A stretch of 64,000 nt of DNA from Desulfovibrio sp. MES5 (GCF_002237645.1 NZ_MJUZ01000041.1:1-64000); one strand, 5' to 3'; positions 43,999 to 53,918 are shown, numbered from the stretch's first letter. Numbers and translations: made by a program. The notes: generated by a model not told the origin, from the letters alone.

Positions 43999-45252
43999 CT
44001 ACTTACGGTCGGCAAGTCTTTTCTTGAGGTTTTCCGCCACAGTGGCCGGGTCCACAGGGTTGCGGGCAATGCCGCTTTCAATGGCGGCGCGGGCCGTGGC
44101 GGCGGCCACGGACGGGGCCACATCGGCGTTGAGGGTTGAAGGTATGATATAGTCGGGCCGCAGTTCTTCCGGCTTGACCAGCTCGGCAATGGCGTAGGCC
44201 GCGGCTATCTTCATGGCGTCATTGATATCCGTGGCGGCCACGTCCAGAGCGCCACGGAAGATGCCGGGAAAGGCCAGCACATTGTTTATCTGGTTGGGGC
44301 AGTCTGAACGCCCCGTGGACACCACCCGCGCCCCGGCGTCCAGCGCGCGCTGAATGGGCCATATTTCGGGGATGGGGTTGGCCTGGGCAAAGACTATGGG
44401 GTCCTTGGCCATGCTGCGGATCATGTCTTCAGTAAGGGTGTTGGGCGCGGAAACGCCGATGAACACGTCCGCCCCCTTGATGGCCTCGGCCAGACCGCCT
44501 TTGACCTTTTGCGGATTGGTGCGCCGGGCTATTTCTTCCTTATACGGATTCATGCCTTCGGCGCGGCCTTCGTAGATGGCCCCGCGCGTGTCGCACATGA
44601 TGACGTTCTTGAGGCCCATGGCCATGAGCAGCTTGATGATGGCAATACCGGCCGCACCCGCGCCGCTGGTGACCACAGTAATGTCTTCCAGCTTCTTGTT
44701 GACGACCTTGAGGGCATTGATAAGCCCGGCCATGGTGACCACGGCGGTGCCGTGCTGATCATCGTGGAAGATGGGGCCCTTGAAAACGCCGTTTTTCTTG
44801 AGGGCGTCCTCAATGATAAAGCATTGCGGCGCCTTGATATCCTCAAGGTTCACGCCGCCAAAGGTGGGGGCCATCAGTTCCACAAGCTCGACGATCTTGG
44901 CTGTGTCCTTGGTGTCGACGCAGATGGGAAAGGCGTCCACATCGCCAAAGGTCTTGAACAGCAGGCCCTTGCCCTCCATCACAGGCATGGCGGCGGCGGG
45001 GCCTATGTCGCCAAGACCAAGCACCGCCGTGCCGTTGGACACCACGCAGACAAAGTTGCCGTGGTTGGTGTATACGTCCAGCATTGCAGGATTACGGTTG
45101 ATTTCCATGCAGGGTTCGGCCACGCCGGGCGAATACGCAAGGGTGAGATCATCGGCATCACGCACGGGCACCTTTACGCGCACTTCAATCTTGCCCTGAA
45201 AATCCTTATGCAGGGCTAGCGCATCCTCACGCAGATTTTTTATACGGGACAT
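43999..45252 (-). CDS. Malic enzyme, short NAD(P)-dependent form
   Basis: Oxidatively decarboxylates malate to pyruvate. The 417-aa protein has only the malic and NAD-binding domains and lacks the phosphotransacetylase-like tail of MaeB. Recognisable are TLAYSPGVAEPCMEI (about residues 38-52), GNGTAVLGLGDIGP-like VSNGTAVLGLGDIGP, FHDDQHGTAVV, the Rossmann loop TSGAGAAGIAIIKLL, VFAQANPIPEI and SDCPNQINNVLAFPGIFRGALD. GGAG precedes ATG 45252. Same strand as the fumarate genes upstream but separated by 370 bp with an R2 repeat. Confidence 0.95.
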   Translation of the reverse strand: MSRIKNLREDALALHKDFQGKIEVRVKVPVRDADDLTLAYSPGVAEPCMEINRNPAMLDVYTNHGNFVCVVSNGTAVLGLGDIGPAAAMPVMEGKGLLFKTFGDVDAFPICVDTKDTAKIVELVELMAPTFGGVNLEDIKAPQCFIIEDALKKNGVFKGPIFHDDQHGTAVVTMAGLINALKVVNKKLEDITVVTSGAGAAGIAIIKLLMAMGLKNVIMCDTRGAIYEGRAEGMNPYKEEIARRTNPQKVKGGLAEAIKGADVFIGVSAPNTLTEDMIRSMAKDPIVFAQANPIPEIWPIQRALDAGARVVSTGRSDCPNQINNVLAFPGIFRGALDVAATDINDAMKIAAAYAIAELVKPEELRPDYIIPSTLNADVAPSVAAATARAAIESGIARNPVDPATVAENLKKRLADRK

Positions 45253-45415
45253 GAGTTTCTCCTAGCATATTCTGATATTCTATGTAGTTGCGCCAACAGG
45301 CCCGATTCGTTCCTGTTGGCGCGCAGCTAGAACGGGTTATCTTTAAGGCTATGCATTCCCAAAGGTTACGGCTCGACCATTACGGCTCGTAACAGCGTGC
45401 AGGCTGTACTTATGG

Positions 45416-45564
45416 AAGCACTGATTAAAGAGCCTCCGGGAAATGCGCAGTTATTTCGTTTGGCAAGGCGCGCTCTTTTTTTAAAGCAGGAGTGGACTCT
45501 TCCGTCCTCGACTGTTTCAAAAAAGTGAAGCAACGCCGCCAAACAAAATAAATCAGCGTTTCCT
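45416..45564. repeat. R2 dispersed repeat, copy A
   Basis: About 149 bp with inverted ends (GCACTGATTAAA and AATAAATCAGCGTTTCC). The interior forms a long stem: CGTTTGGCAAGGCGCG pairs with CAACGCCGCCAAAC, and AGCAGGAGTGGACTCTTCCG lies near the tip. Copy B at 61353-61505 is about 90 percent identical. No coding potential. Confidence 0.75.
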
Positions 45565-45624
45565 TACGCCTTCACGGCGGGCACCGCTCACGCGGGTACC
45601 AGAGCAGCTTCACGGTGAGTATGC

Positions 45625-46416
45625 CTAGTCCTTGCCGCTGCAATGCGAATGGCCGCAGCCCTGCATTTTTTTACGCAGGAATTCCGGCAGGATGCCCCGC
45701 ACAGATTCCATACTCACCATACGCCGCATGATGCCCAGCTGGTCGTGCAGGGGCAGTTGCTTGGGGCACACGCTGTCGCAGGCCAGCAGACCCATGCAGC
45801 CGAAAACACCCTGGTCGTCGCCGATCAGGTCATAGTAATCGGCCGGAGTGCGGTTGTCCCGGGGATCAATATAGAAGCGCGCCATGCGGTTGATGGCCGT
45901 GGCCCCGATGAAGTCTTCACGCATACGGGCCGTGCCGCAGGCCGCCACGCAGCAGCCGCACTCGATGCACCTGTCCAGCTCGAATATCTGGGTGGCGAGC
46001 TCGTTGTCCATGCGTTCTTCCTGTGCCGTTGGATCAAACTCCTTGCTGGTGTGTATCCACGATTCGATCTTCTGGCCCACATTGCGAAACCACGTGCCCG
46101 TGTCCACAGAGAGGTCGCCCAGCAGCTTGAAGACCGGCAGGGGATGCAGGGTTATGTGGTCCGGCAGGTCACAGGTTTGCGTATGGCATGCCAGGCCGGG
46201 CCGCCCATTGATCACCATGCCGCAGGAGCCGCAGATGCCCGCGCGGCAGCAGAAATCAAACTGCAAGGAGGCGTCCTGCTTTTCGCGGATAAGATTCAGC
46301 GCGATAAAGAGCGTCATGCTTGGATGCTCTTCAAGCTGAAACCTTTGCATATGCGGGTAAGAACCGGCATCCAGTGGATTATAGCGGAATATCTCAAACG
46401 TAAGATTGCGTCCCAT
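45625..46416 (-). CDS. frdB: Fumarate reductase / succinate dehydrogenase iron-sulfur subunit
   Basis: Carries electrons between the haem b subunit and FAD. The 263-aa protein has a plant-type [2Fe-2S] site (CCRAGICGSCGM near residue 56, completed by ACHTQTC), a [4Fe-4S] site CIECGCCVAACG (about 151-162), and CMGLLACDSVCPKQLP supplying the [3Fe-4S] ligands. The C-terminus ends GCGHSHCSGKD. Length and order match Wolinella-type fumarate reductase. Starts 14 bases after frdA. Confidence 0.95.
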   Translation of the reverse strand: MGRNLTFEIFRYNPLDAGSYPHMQRFQLEEHPSMTLFIALNLIREKQDASLQFDFCCRAGICGSCGMVINGRPGLACHTQTCDLPDHITLHPLPVFKLLGDLSVDTGTWFRNVGQKIESWIHTSKEFDPTAQEERMDNELATQIFELDRCIECGCCVAACGTARMREDFIGATAINRMARFYIDPRDNRTPADYYDLIGDDQGVFGCMGLLACDSVCPKQLPLHDQLGIMRRMVSMESVRGILPEFLRKKMQGCGHSHCSGKD

Positions 46417-46430
46417 TGAGCTTGCCTCCC

Positions 46431-48287
46431 TTAGCCTTTCTGGTCGTAGGGAACGATCTGGTCTTCCCTGATGTCGCCCTGGATGATCTTGCCGCCGCCA
46501 TAGCCCCGGTCGCCCGGAGGCAGAATGAAGAATGGCGTGGCAGGCTCATACCGGAGTGTGGGGAGGCTGTCGCCTTCGTTCCAGTAGGCCAGGGTGCGCA
46601 CAAGCCAGTCCTTGTCGTTGCGTTCCGGATGGTCCTCGCGCGCGTGCGCCCCACGGCTTTCAGTGCGCATAAGCGCGCCGTAGGCCGTGCACAGGGCCAG
46701 CTTGAGCATGCCGGGCACCCGCAGGGCCATTGAGAGCTCCGCATTGGGGCCGGGGATGTCGCCGCTGGCAAGGCGCATGTTTTTGCAGCGCTCCAGCAGG
46801 TTTTGCAGCTTGACGACGCCCGCCTCAAGATCCTTGCCATTACGGAAGATGCCGACGTGTTCCATCATTACGTCCTGCATCTCGTTGCGCAGGGTGTAGC
46901 AGTCGTCGCCCGTGCCGCGCAGCAGCGCAGCGATGCGGTCCTTGACCTTGATGGAGGCGGCCTTCATTTCGGCTGTGGAGAACACGGTTTCGTAGCCTTG
47001 CAGGAACTCCACCAGCTTTTTGCCCACAATGCGCCCGGAAACGATGGTTTCAGCCAGGGAGTTGCCGCCCAGGCGGTTGAAGCCGTGCATGTCCCAGCAG
47101 GCAGCCTCGCCGGCGGAGAACAGCCCCTCAAGTCCGTATGCGTGGCCATCCTTGTTGATGCGCACGCCGCCCATGCTGTAGTGATGGGTGGGCCGCACCG
47201 GGATGAGCTGGTGTATGGGGTTCACGCCAAGGAAATGGGTGGAGATGTCATACACTTCGCGCAGGTTGGTGGTGATGTGCTTTTCGCCCAGGTGCCGGAT
47301 GTCCAGCCAGAGATGCTCCCCGTAGGGGCTGGGCACGCCAAAGCCCTTGCGCATATGTTCGGTCATGCGGCGCGACACCACGTCACGCGAGGCAAGCTCG
47401 GCCTTATCCGGCTCATAATCCGGCATAAAGCGATATTCATTCACGTCCAGCAGGGTGCCGCCATCGCCGCGGCAGCCTTCGGTCACCAGAATGTCCGTGG
47501 GTACCGTGCCTGTGGGGTGAAACTGCACGGCCTCCATATTACCCAGAGGCACCACGCCCGTTTCAAGGGCCGCGATCTGCCCGCCGCCATCGCAGATGAT
47601 GGCGTTGGTGGTGGCCCGGTAAATACGGCCGTAGCCACCCGTGGCTATAAGCGTTGCCTTGGCGAAGTACCCTACCAGTTCACCGGTGCGCAGGTCGCGG
47701 GCCACGCAGCCCATGCAGCGCTGACCATCGTGCACCAGCACTTCGGCCTGCATGCGGTCGTGCACGTTCACACCCAGTTGCAGCAGGCGGCTGTCCAGGG
47801 TGAAGAGCACGGCATGGCCTGTGCCGTCCGAGGTATAGCAGGTACGCCATTTGGCGGTGCCGCCAAACGCGCGGGAATGGATAAGCCCCTCATTTTCCTT
47901 TTTTTCCGTAGCCTGAAAAGGCTTGCCGCCCTTGTAGTAGGAGTGCTCGCCGGGCACGACGCGGCTCCAGGGCACGCCCATCCAGGCCATTTCGCGCATG
48001 GCTATGGGGCCGGTTTCAGCGAACAGGCGGGCCACCTCCTGGTCGCAGCCCCAGTCAGAGCCCTTCACTGTATCGTTAAAATGGATTTCGGGGCAGTCGC
48101 CCTCGCCCATGATCGAGTTGCCCAGGGCCGCCTGCATGCCGCCCATGGCGGCAGAGGAGTGCGAGCGTTTGGGCGGCACCACGGAAAGACAGATAACGCT
48201 GAAGCCAGCCTGTGCGGCCTCCACCGCCACACGCTCACCGGCCAGACCAGCGCCAATGCACAAGACGTCACTTTCAAAAATACGCAT
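46431..48287 (-). CDS. frdA: Fumarate reductase / succinate dehydrogenase flavoprotein subunit
   Basis: Catalytic subunit interconverting fumarate and succinate at covalent FAD. The 618-aa protein shows the FAD loop LCIGAGLAGERVAVEAA, the flavinylation region PPKRSHSSAAMGGMQAALGN (His near residue 45), EAVQFHPTGTVP, active-site segment VSRRMTEHMRKGFG, HHYSMGGVRIN and the second FAD block GLFSAGEAACWDMHGFNRLGGNSLAETIVSGR. The ATG at 48287 follows a G-rich ribosome site. The RSHS motif and the gene order C-A-B match the Wolinella / epsilon-type enzyme. Confidence 0.95.
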   Translation of the reverse strand: MRIFESDVLCIGAGLAGERVAVEAAQAGFSVICLSVVPPKRSHSSAAMGGMQAALGNSIMGEGDCPEIHFNDTVKGSDWGCDQEVARLFAETGPIAMREMAWMGVPWSRVVPGEHSYYKGGKPFQATEKKENEGLIHSRAFGGTAKWRTCYTSDGTGHAVLFTLDSRLLQLGVNVHDRMQAEVLVHDGQRCMGCVARDLRTGELVGYFAKATLIATGGYGRIYRATTNAIICDGGGQIAALETGVVPLGNMEAVQFHPTGTVPTDILVTEGCRGDGGTLLDVNEYRFMPDYEPDKAELASRDVVSRRMTEHMRKGFGVPSPYGEHLWLDIRHLGEKHITTNLREVYDISTHFLGVNPIHQLIPVRPTHHYSMGGVRINKDGHAYGLEGLFSAGEAACWDMHGFNRLGGNSLAETIVSGRIVGKKLVEFLQGYETVFSTAEMKAASIKVKDRIAALLRGTGDDCYTLRNEMQDVMMEHVGIFRNGKDLEAGVVKLQNLLERCKNMRLASGDIPGPNAELSMALRVPGMLKLALCTAYGALMRTESRGAHAREDHPERNDKDWLVRTLAYWNEGDSLPTLRYEPATPFFILPPGDRGYGGGKIIQGDIREDQIVPYDQKG

Positions 48288-48295
48288 ACGCCCCC

Positions 48296-48925
48296 CTATC
48301 CCTGAAACCAGACGCGGGCCAAGGCCAGCGAGCCGAGCAACAGATAACAGCCCATGACAATCCAAATCCACTTGCGGCACATGTCCTTCGCGCTCTTGAC
48401 GCAGATGCCGTACTTCACGGCGATGCGGTACACGCCTATGCCCGTATGCAGGATGACGCAGGGCAAAAAGACAACATAGAAGGCCAGCCAGCCGCTGTGC
48501 AGGCGCTTGGCGCTGCCTGCCACATTGATGGGAAGGTCAGTCATGATCGCGTATACGTGATAAAATACGCCGAGCAGGATGACGATAGCCGTAAAGACCT
48601 GCACCAGCCACAGCCATGTGTCAAAATCCTTCAGGCTTTTGCTGTGCTGCACAAAAATGCCAAGCTCATGCGCGCGAAAGGGCATCTTGCGTGCCGCGAT
48701 ATAAAAATGAAAAACAACCATCAGAAGAATGATAGGGGCCACCAGATGGGTCAACCATGTGGCCTCAAGAAACCAGGCTATGCCATTGGTCAGCGCAGGG
48801 CTTAACACCACCGTCCCCTCCAGCAGCAGGTGCACGCACACAAACAGCGCCAAAAAAGCGCCGGTGGCGGCCTGCCAGAAATCCAGACGGGTTTTGCCCT
48901 CAGCGGAATTTCTGCTCAAAGCCAT
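48296..48925 (-). CDS. frdC: Fumarate reductase / succinate dehydrogenase cytochrome b subunit
   Basis: A 209-aa membrane anchor with five hydrophobic helices and conserved histidines for two haems b: FVCVHLLLEG, WLTHLVAPI, MVVFHFYIA, LGVFYHVYAI and PCVILHTGIGVYRI. It exchanges electrons with menaquinone. Diheme subunits of this type occur in Wolinella fumarate reductase. AAGGAG precedes ATG 48925; frdA begins eight bases after the stop. Confidence 0.93.
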   Translation of the reverse strand: MALSRNSAEGKTRLDFWQAATGAFLALFVCVHLLLEGTVVLSPALTNGIAWFLEATWLTHLVAPIILLMVVFHFYIAARKMPFRAHELGIFVQHSKSLKDFDTWLWLVQVFTAIVILLGVFYHVYAIMTDLPINVAGSAKRLHSGWLAFYVVFLPCVILHTGIGVYRIAVKYGICVKSAKDMCRKWIWIVMGCYLLLGSLALARVWFQG

Positions 48926-48979
48926 ATGAACTCCTTGTGCAATGATACGTAAACAGTCTATGGACGCGCCACATACACA

Positions 48980-49540
48980 TCAGATGCTTCGGTACGGCGC
49001 CTGGCCAGCCTCGTAGTAATTGCCGCCCAAACTGTCGATAACCACAATGGCGGGAAAATCCTCCACCTCCATTGCGGCGACCGCTTCGGGCCCCAGATCC
49101 TCATAGGCCAGCACCGTATACTTCTTGATGCTGCGGGCAATGAGCGCTCCCGCGCCGCCCACGGCGGCCAGGTAGGGAACGCCAAGTTCTTCCATAGCCT
49201 TTATAACGTCAGGGCCGCGGTAGCCCTTGCCAATCATGCCCTTGAGACCCTGCTTCAGCAGGCGGGGAGTATAGGCGTCCATACGGCCTGAAGTCGTCGG
49301 CCCGGCCGCCCCGATGGCATGCCCGGGACGGGCCGGGCTTGGCCCCACGTAATAGACAACCGCCCCTTCCAGATCCACCGGCAGGGGTTCCCCCCTGTCC
49401 AGTGTTTCCACCAGCCTTTTATGGGCCGCATCACGCGCGGCCAGGATGGTGCCCGAAATAAGCACCCTGTCGCCAGCACGCAGGGAGCGAGCCGTAGTTT
49501 CGTCAAAAGGAGCACGTATTTTTTTGACTTGGTCAGACAT
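48980..49540 (-). CDS. Class I fumarate hydratase, beta (C-terminal) subunit
   Basis: A 186-aa subunit of the oxygen-sensitive two-subunit fumarase. LRAGDRVLISGTILAARDAAHKRLVE (about residues 21-46), YVGPSPARPGHAIGAAGPTTSGRMDAYTP, GMIGKGYRG and FPAIVVIDSLGGNYY are family hallmarks. The ATG at 49540 lies eight bases after the alpha-subunit stop; an open frame extends further upstream inside that gene but is not used. Together with alpha it converts malate and fumarate. Confidence 0.94.
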   Translation of the reverse strand: MSDQVKKIRAPFDETTARSLRAGDRVLISGTILAARDAAHKRLVETLDRGEPLPVDLEGAVVYYVGPSPARPGHAIGAAGPTTSGRMDAYTPRLLKQGLKGMIGKGYRGPDVIKAMEELGVPYLAAVGGAGALIARSIKKYTVLAYEDLGPEAVAAMEVEDFPAIVVIDSLGGNYYEAGQAPYRSI

Positions 49541-49548
49541 GGCCCCCC

Positions 49549-50394
49549 CTACAGGACGATTTCGGCGTGGCGCGCCGCGTGGCAGTTGATGTTTACGGCC
49601 ACCGGCAACGAGGCTATATGGGTCGGGGCCCACTCCACATGCACCTTGAGGGCCGTGGTCACGCCGCCAAGCCCCTGAGGGCCGACGCCGGTTTTATTGA
49701 CCATCTCAAGCAGTTCATCCTCAAAGGCCGCATAGCGCGCATCCGCGTTATGGCTTTCAAGGTCACGGGCCGCGGCGCGCTTGGCGCAAAGGGCGGCCAG
49801 TTCCATAGTGCCGCCAATGCCCACGCCCACGACAAGCGGCGGACAGGAATTGGGGCCAGCCGCCAGAACGGCGTCCAGAACCACCTTGCGTACCCCATCA
49901 ATGCCGTCGGCGGGCACAAGCATTTTGAGTACGCTTTTATTCTCCGAACCTGCCCCCTTGGGCGCCAGACGCAGGCGCAGCCTGTCGCCTGGCACCATGC
50001 GGGAATGCAGGACGGCCGGGGTGTTATCCCCTGTATTCTTGCGCTCAAACAACGGCTCGAACACACAGGATTTGCGCAAATAGCCGTCCGTGTACCCCCG
50101 CCGAACCCCCTCATTGACGGCGTCTTCAAAAGCGCCGCCCACTATGTGTACATCCTGCCCTATCTCGGCAAAAACCACTGTGATTCCTGTGTCCTGACAC
50201 AAGGGAATCTGCCCTTCAGCGGCAATGCCCGCATTTTCCAGTAACTGATCAAGTATGTTGCGGCCCACGGGCGATGGCTCGGTCTCGCGGGATTTACGCA
50301 TGGCTTCAACCATATCCGCAGGCAGACGGTAGCAGGCCTCGATGGCCAGACGCGCCACTGCCTGCGCTATGTCGTTATAATGAATTTCTTTCAT
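49549..50394 (-). CDS. Class I fumarate hydratase, alpha (N-terminal) subunit
   Basis: A 281-aa [4Fe-4S] hydratase subunit. IPLCQDTGITVVF (about residues 61-73) and further cysteines in PNSCPPLVVGVGIGGTMELAALCAKRA supply cluster ligands; FERKNTGDNTPAVLH, RLAPKGAGSENKSVLKML and TGVGPQGLGGVTTALKVHVEWAPTHIASLPVAVNINCHA are also conserved. GGGAGAG precedes ATG 50394. Sits between the C4-dicarboxylate carrier and fumarase beta. Confidence 0.95.
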   Translation of the reverse strand: MKEIHYNDIAQAVARLAIEACYRLPADMVEAMRKSRETEPSPVGRNILDQLLENAGIAAEGQIPLCQDTGITVVFAEIGQDVHIVGGAFEDAVNEGVRRGYTDGYLRKSCVFEPLFERKNTGDNTPAVLHSRMVPGDRLRLRLAPKGAGSENKSVLKMLVPADGIDGVRKVVLDAVLAAGPNSCPPLVVGVGIGGTMELAALCAKRAAARDLESHNADARYAAFEDELLEMVNKTGVGPQGLGGVTTALKVHVEWAPTHIASLPVAVNINCHAARHAEIVL

Positions 50395-50462
50395 GACTCT
50401 CCCAGTCTGTTCGCTTGTGCCTCTTCAGTGGACGCCCAGCGCGCCATCAGCTCGAAAGAGAA

Positions 50463-51785
50463 TCAGACGTCCGCCTTGCTTGCGACAATCTCCGTTGCGG
50501 CATCGTCATCCATTTCGAGTTCCGCCTTGTGTCCATTAAGCTCGCGGCGCAGCTTTTCGGAATCAAGATTGCCGGTCATCTTGGCAATAAAAATGGTGGC
50601 AACGCCGTTGCCCACAAGGTTGGTCAGCGCGCGCGCCTCGGACATAAAGCGGTCAATACCAAAAATAACGGCGATGCTTTCCGGGGGAATCTTGCCAACA
50701 GAACTCAATGTGCCCGCCAGCACGATAAATCCGCCGCCAGTGACTGCCGCCGCGCCTTTTGATGAAATCAGCAGGATGCCAAGAAGCACGAGTTCTTCGC
50801 CTATGGTCATGGGCGTATTGGTGGCTTGGGCCAAAAATACAGCTGCCATGGTCAGGTAGATGGCCGTGCCGTCCAGGTTAAAGGAGTAGCCCGCCGGAAT
50901 AACCAGGTCCACGACGCTCTTGTTGCAGCCCACTTTCTCCATCTTGCGCAGCATATTGGGCAGCACGGATTCGGAGGATGACGTGCCAAGGACGATAAAC
51001 AACTCTTCTTTAATGTACCGGACGAACTTGAAGATGCTGAATCCGCTGAATATGCCCACAACGCCAAGAACCAGCACCACAAACATGATACTGGTGGCGT
51101 AAAAACACAGTATCAGCTCACCCAGCGCCAGTACTGAACCTATCCCTTCCTTGCCGATGGTGAAGGCCATTGCGCCAAAAGCGCCAATGGGCGCGACGCG
51201 CATGATGATATTGATGACCTTGAAAAGTACTTCAGAAAGGCTCTTGATGAGATCAAAGCACAGCTGGCCCTTGGCGCCGCTGAAATTCAGGGCAAAGGCG
51301 AAGATGATGGCCACAAGCAGGACCTGCAATATCTCGCCGCTGGTAAATGCAGAAACAAAGGTATGCGGAATAATATTCATGAAAAAGTTGATGAGATTAT
51401 TGTCTTTGGCCTTGCCGGCGTATTGGGCGGCAATGCTCTTGTCGGCGGCGTCAAAGGTGCTTACGTCAACATTCATGCCCGCGCCGGGCTGAACCAGATT
51501 GACGACCACCAGGCCGATAACCAGGGCCAGCAGGGTAATGCCTGTAAAGTATACGAGTGCGAGACCGCCCGTTTTACCCACGGCCTTGATGTCGTTCATG
51601 CCCGCAATGCCCGTCACAACTGTGGAGAAAATGAGCGGCGCGATGATCATTTTGATCAGGTTGATGAACATTTTGCCCAGCGGCTGCATTTTTACCGCCA
51701 TCTGCGGATAGAAATGCCCCAGCAAAATACCGATCATAATTGCAATCAACACTTGTACATAAAGTACTTTCAAATACTTAAGCAT
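50463..51785 (-). CDS. C4-dicarboxylate/cation symporter, DctA-type
   Basis: A 440-aa carrier of the dicarboxylate/amino acid:cation symporter family, which imports fumarate, malate or succinate with protons or sodium. [19 protein letters not shown] opens the first helix; the substrate-site block [56 protein letters not shown] (about 270-325) is strongly DctA-like; [22 protein letters not shown] follows. ATG 51785 has AGGTGG upstream. First gene of the C4-dicarboxylate block. A glutamate specificity is less likely. Confidence 0.9.
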   Translation of the reverse strand: MLKYLKVLYVQVLIAIMIGILLGHFYPQMAVKMQPLGKMFINLIKMIIAPLIFSTVVTGIAGMNDIKAVGKTGGLALVYFTGITLLALVIGLVVVNLVQPGAGMNVDVSTFDAADKSIAAQYAGKAKDNNLINFFMNIIPHTFVSAFTSGEILQVLLVAIIFAFALNFSGAKGQLCFDLIKSLSEVLFKVINIIMRVAPIGAFGAMAFTIGKEGIGSVLALGELILCFYATSIMFVVLVLGVVGIFSGFSIFKFVRYIKEELFIVLGTSSSESVLPNMLRKMEKVGCNKSVVDLVIPAGYSFNLDGTAIYLTMAAVFLAQATNTPMTIGEELVLLGILLISSKGAAAVTGGGFIVLAGTLSSVGKIPPESIAVIFGIDRFMSEARALTNLVGNGVATIFIAKMTGNLDSEKLRRELNGHKAELEMDDDAATEIVASKADV

Positions 51786-51946
51786 ACGTTCCACCTTTAA
51801 GTAAATACAGTTGAAGGCGTGTTATTTAGAAACAGCAATCAGAGGCTACGCGGCTTTACAGCCGGGAGCTTTTGCCACGGAACCGGACCGGGACATGTGC
51901 TGTCTCAGTTTTGCGTGTGCTTGTGGTAAATCAGGCAGATTTGTTG

Positions 51947-52372
51947 TCAGGCATGCGGGGCAGCCCGGACGGGAGGGCGTAAATTGCGAAGCTTGCTTTT
52001 GTCCGGCCACGGGGGAGTGTCGGACAGAGGGGATAATCCAGAGTTTTCGACGGGGTCTTTGTGAAATATTTTCGAAAAAGCATGTTTAACTTGGGGCAAG
52101 TCTTCAGCATCATACTTTGCCCATCCGGGCATGGCGTTTTCAAGGATTGCCGATCTGCTTGAAGACTCTTTTGCGTTGTCAGCACCAATGCCTGGCGGAC
52201 CATGTACATTCATATCAACTATTGCAATAAGTGAAAGGCAGGAATTCTGCTGTGTTGTAAACTCATAGTACGGCATTATACAACGGGATTGCGACACGCT
52301 CATATTCATTGCCAAATGAAGGCAAAAAATTGCGGCAATAACTGCCATGGAAAAAACCATTCCCCTGAGCAT
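51947..52372 (-). CDS. Possible small exported protein of unknown function
   Basis: A 141-aa frame with a good ribosome site (GAGAGGG five bases before ATG 52372) and a convincing signal peptide (MLRGMVFSMAVIAAIFCLHLAMNMS). The mature part has no motif I recognise; the last 30 residues are Pro/Arg-rich and may be read-through of non-coding sequence. Placed alone between dctA and an AT-rich gap. Confidence 0.45.
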   Translation of the reverse strand: MLRGMVFSMAVIAAIFCLHLAMNMSVSQSRCIMPYYEFTTQQNSCLSLIAIVDMNVHGPPGIGADNAKESSSRSAILENAMPGWAKYDAEDLPQVKHAFSKIFHKDPVENSGLSPLSDTPPWPDKSKLRNLRPPVRAAPHA

Positions 52373-52770
52373 TGTCACCCTCTCATACTCTTTTCATTTA
52401 TGAGTTAAATGAAACACAGAAAGAAGAATCAATGCAATTAAATTATTTTTTTCACGTACAGTTTCCGCTAGTGATAGTTTTAATTTATACAAAATCATTA
52501 GTAATACATACTCTATTAACTATTGAATATTTTTAACACAATCAACCCAGAGTACGGCAATAGGATATACAACATACAATATTGTAAAGCTTAAATATTT
52601 AGGTGTGTTATATATTTACAGCCAATTATCATGCCTTCACCTCCCCTCGGTCTGTAAAAGAGTGGCGGCATACGTCTTATGGGCAGGATCGCCGGTAGCA
52701 AGATACTGATGGGTTTGAATCATATAGTACGGCCGTAGGTCGGCAGATTGGCGGGCGCAAAAATAGCGCA
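52373..52770. other. AT-rich gene-free stretch
   Basis: 52400-52640 is clearly AT-rich compared with surroundings and has no ORF or named element; it probably includes the promoter of the small exported protein on the minus strand. A possible foreign fragment, but no transposase or terminal repeat is visible. Confidence 0.4.
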
Positions 52771-52917
52771 CAGACCAGATCAACGTTGAAATGCTGCACA
52801 TTTCAATCTGTCATTCTTCCGGAAAATGCGATTTTAGGCAGAATCCACGCACGATGCGTCGCGGTGCACTGCCGTGCAGCGTTGCCGCATGCACCTTTTT
52901 TAAGGGTAATATACTAT
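52771..52917 (+). repeat. R1 dispersed repeat, copy D
   Basis: Starts CAGACCAGATCAACGTTGAA and ends CCTTTTTTAAGGGTAATATA. Internal TTCCGGAAAATGCGATTTTAGG and GAATCCACGC...GTCGCGGTGCACTGCCGTGCAGCG match other R1 copies. The rest of 52918-53221 has no supported gene. Confidence 0.65.
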
Positions 52918-53221
52918 AATCGCTTGAAGAATACGGCGACATGATGGGTCTGAGGGGCATACTCCGGGCGCGCGGGCACATGCGCGCTGCAAAGTCCGAA
53001 TGACTCAGGATTCATGAACACAGGCTGGTTATGTGTGAACAGCCAATGGCAGCAAGACCGGCTCCACAGTCTGAAAGATTGGGGGCACGGCGCAAGGGTC
53101 AGCCAGCGTGCCGAAGGTCAGAGGCTGCCAGCGCGTCAGGTAGTGGAGCTAGCCCCTGGAGATCGGGGGCGGCAGCGTCCTGAAGCAAGGGAAACTGGAT
53201 GCCGCCCGTGTGCGGGAGTGA

Positions 53222-53815
53222 TCAGACAGTATGCAGCGCCCGTGCGGCTTCTTGCGCCATGAGGGCGTGCCCGGCCTCGCTGGCGTGCAGACCGTCAGTG
53301 TACAGGGCGTCAAAATATTCCCTGCCGTTGAGGGCCGCAGAGACTAAAAACTCTTCAAAACGCCGAAAAAAATCCACTACAGGCAAGGAAAAGTCTTCGG
53401 CCAGGCTGTGCAGCCAGGGCCGCAATCCGTCATAGGCGGCGCAGGCCCGCTCCACATCCATACTGGCCAGCAGGGGAAAGGTGATGGGATGACGCACGGG
53501 GATGGGAATGCCGAGCACCGGCTTGATGCGGACACTGAAGCATTGCTGTACCAGGGCGAACATATTGGCTTTTACCACGCCAAGGTCCGCGCCCAGGGCG
53601 AGATCGTTGAAGCCGCCCATCAAAATGGCCGCGTGAGCGTCTTTAACGGCGCTGTGGGCTTGAAACCGGGCCAACATGCCGCCAGTGGTATCGCCGTTAA
53701 TGCCCCAGTTGAGCACCTTCATGCCTGTGGTTTTGGCCAGCAATGAAGGCCAGACTCGAGGACGGGGAATACCGAAACCATATGTGAGGCTGTCGCCAAG
53801 GCAGATCAAGGTCAT
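53222..53815 (-). CDS. SGNH/GDSL-family hydrolase
   Basis: A 197-aa esterase-like protein without a signal peptide. The four blocks are visible: nucleophile ICLGDSLTYGFG (Ser near residue 8), WGINGDTTGGML, MGGFNDLALG (oxyanion Asn) and catalytic Asp/His in YTDGLHASEAGH (about 173-184). Related proteins include TesA-type lysophospholipase/thioesterases; the natural substrate is unknown. Monocistronic, R1 repeats on either side. Confidence 0.88.
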   Translation of the reverse strand: MTLICLGDSLTYGFGIPRPRVWPSLLAKTTGMKVLNWGINGDTTGGMLARFQAHSAVKDAHAAILMGGFNDLALGADLGVVKANMFALVQQCFSVRIKPVLGIPIPVRHPITFPLLASMDVERACAAYDGLRPWLHSLAEDFSLPVVDFFRRFEEFLVSAALNGREYFDALYTDGLHASEAGHALMAQEAARALHTV

Positions 53816-53918
53816 GCGTGCTTTTTACTCCTCTCCTCTTACGGCGTCAAAGAATGGGCCGCGTCGGAGGGGTAAACCGGCGCGGCCCGTGCCGCCCACT
53901 CAACGCGGCACTCGACAT

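Noticed and set aside
43362..44027. 221-codon plus-strand frame in the gap before malic enzyme
   Set aside because: Runs through a 34-bp palindrome and a perfect hairpin and has Arg/Gly/Pro-rich random-like composition.
46803..48305. 500-codon plus-strand frame across frdA
   Set aside because: Long only because of GC-rich third-position bias; frdA has full domain conservation on the other strand.
53014..53262. 82-aa plus-strand frame upstream of the SGNH hydrolase
   Set aside because: Ends inside the hydrolase gene, no ribosome site and no similarity.
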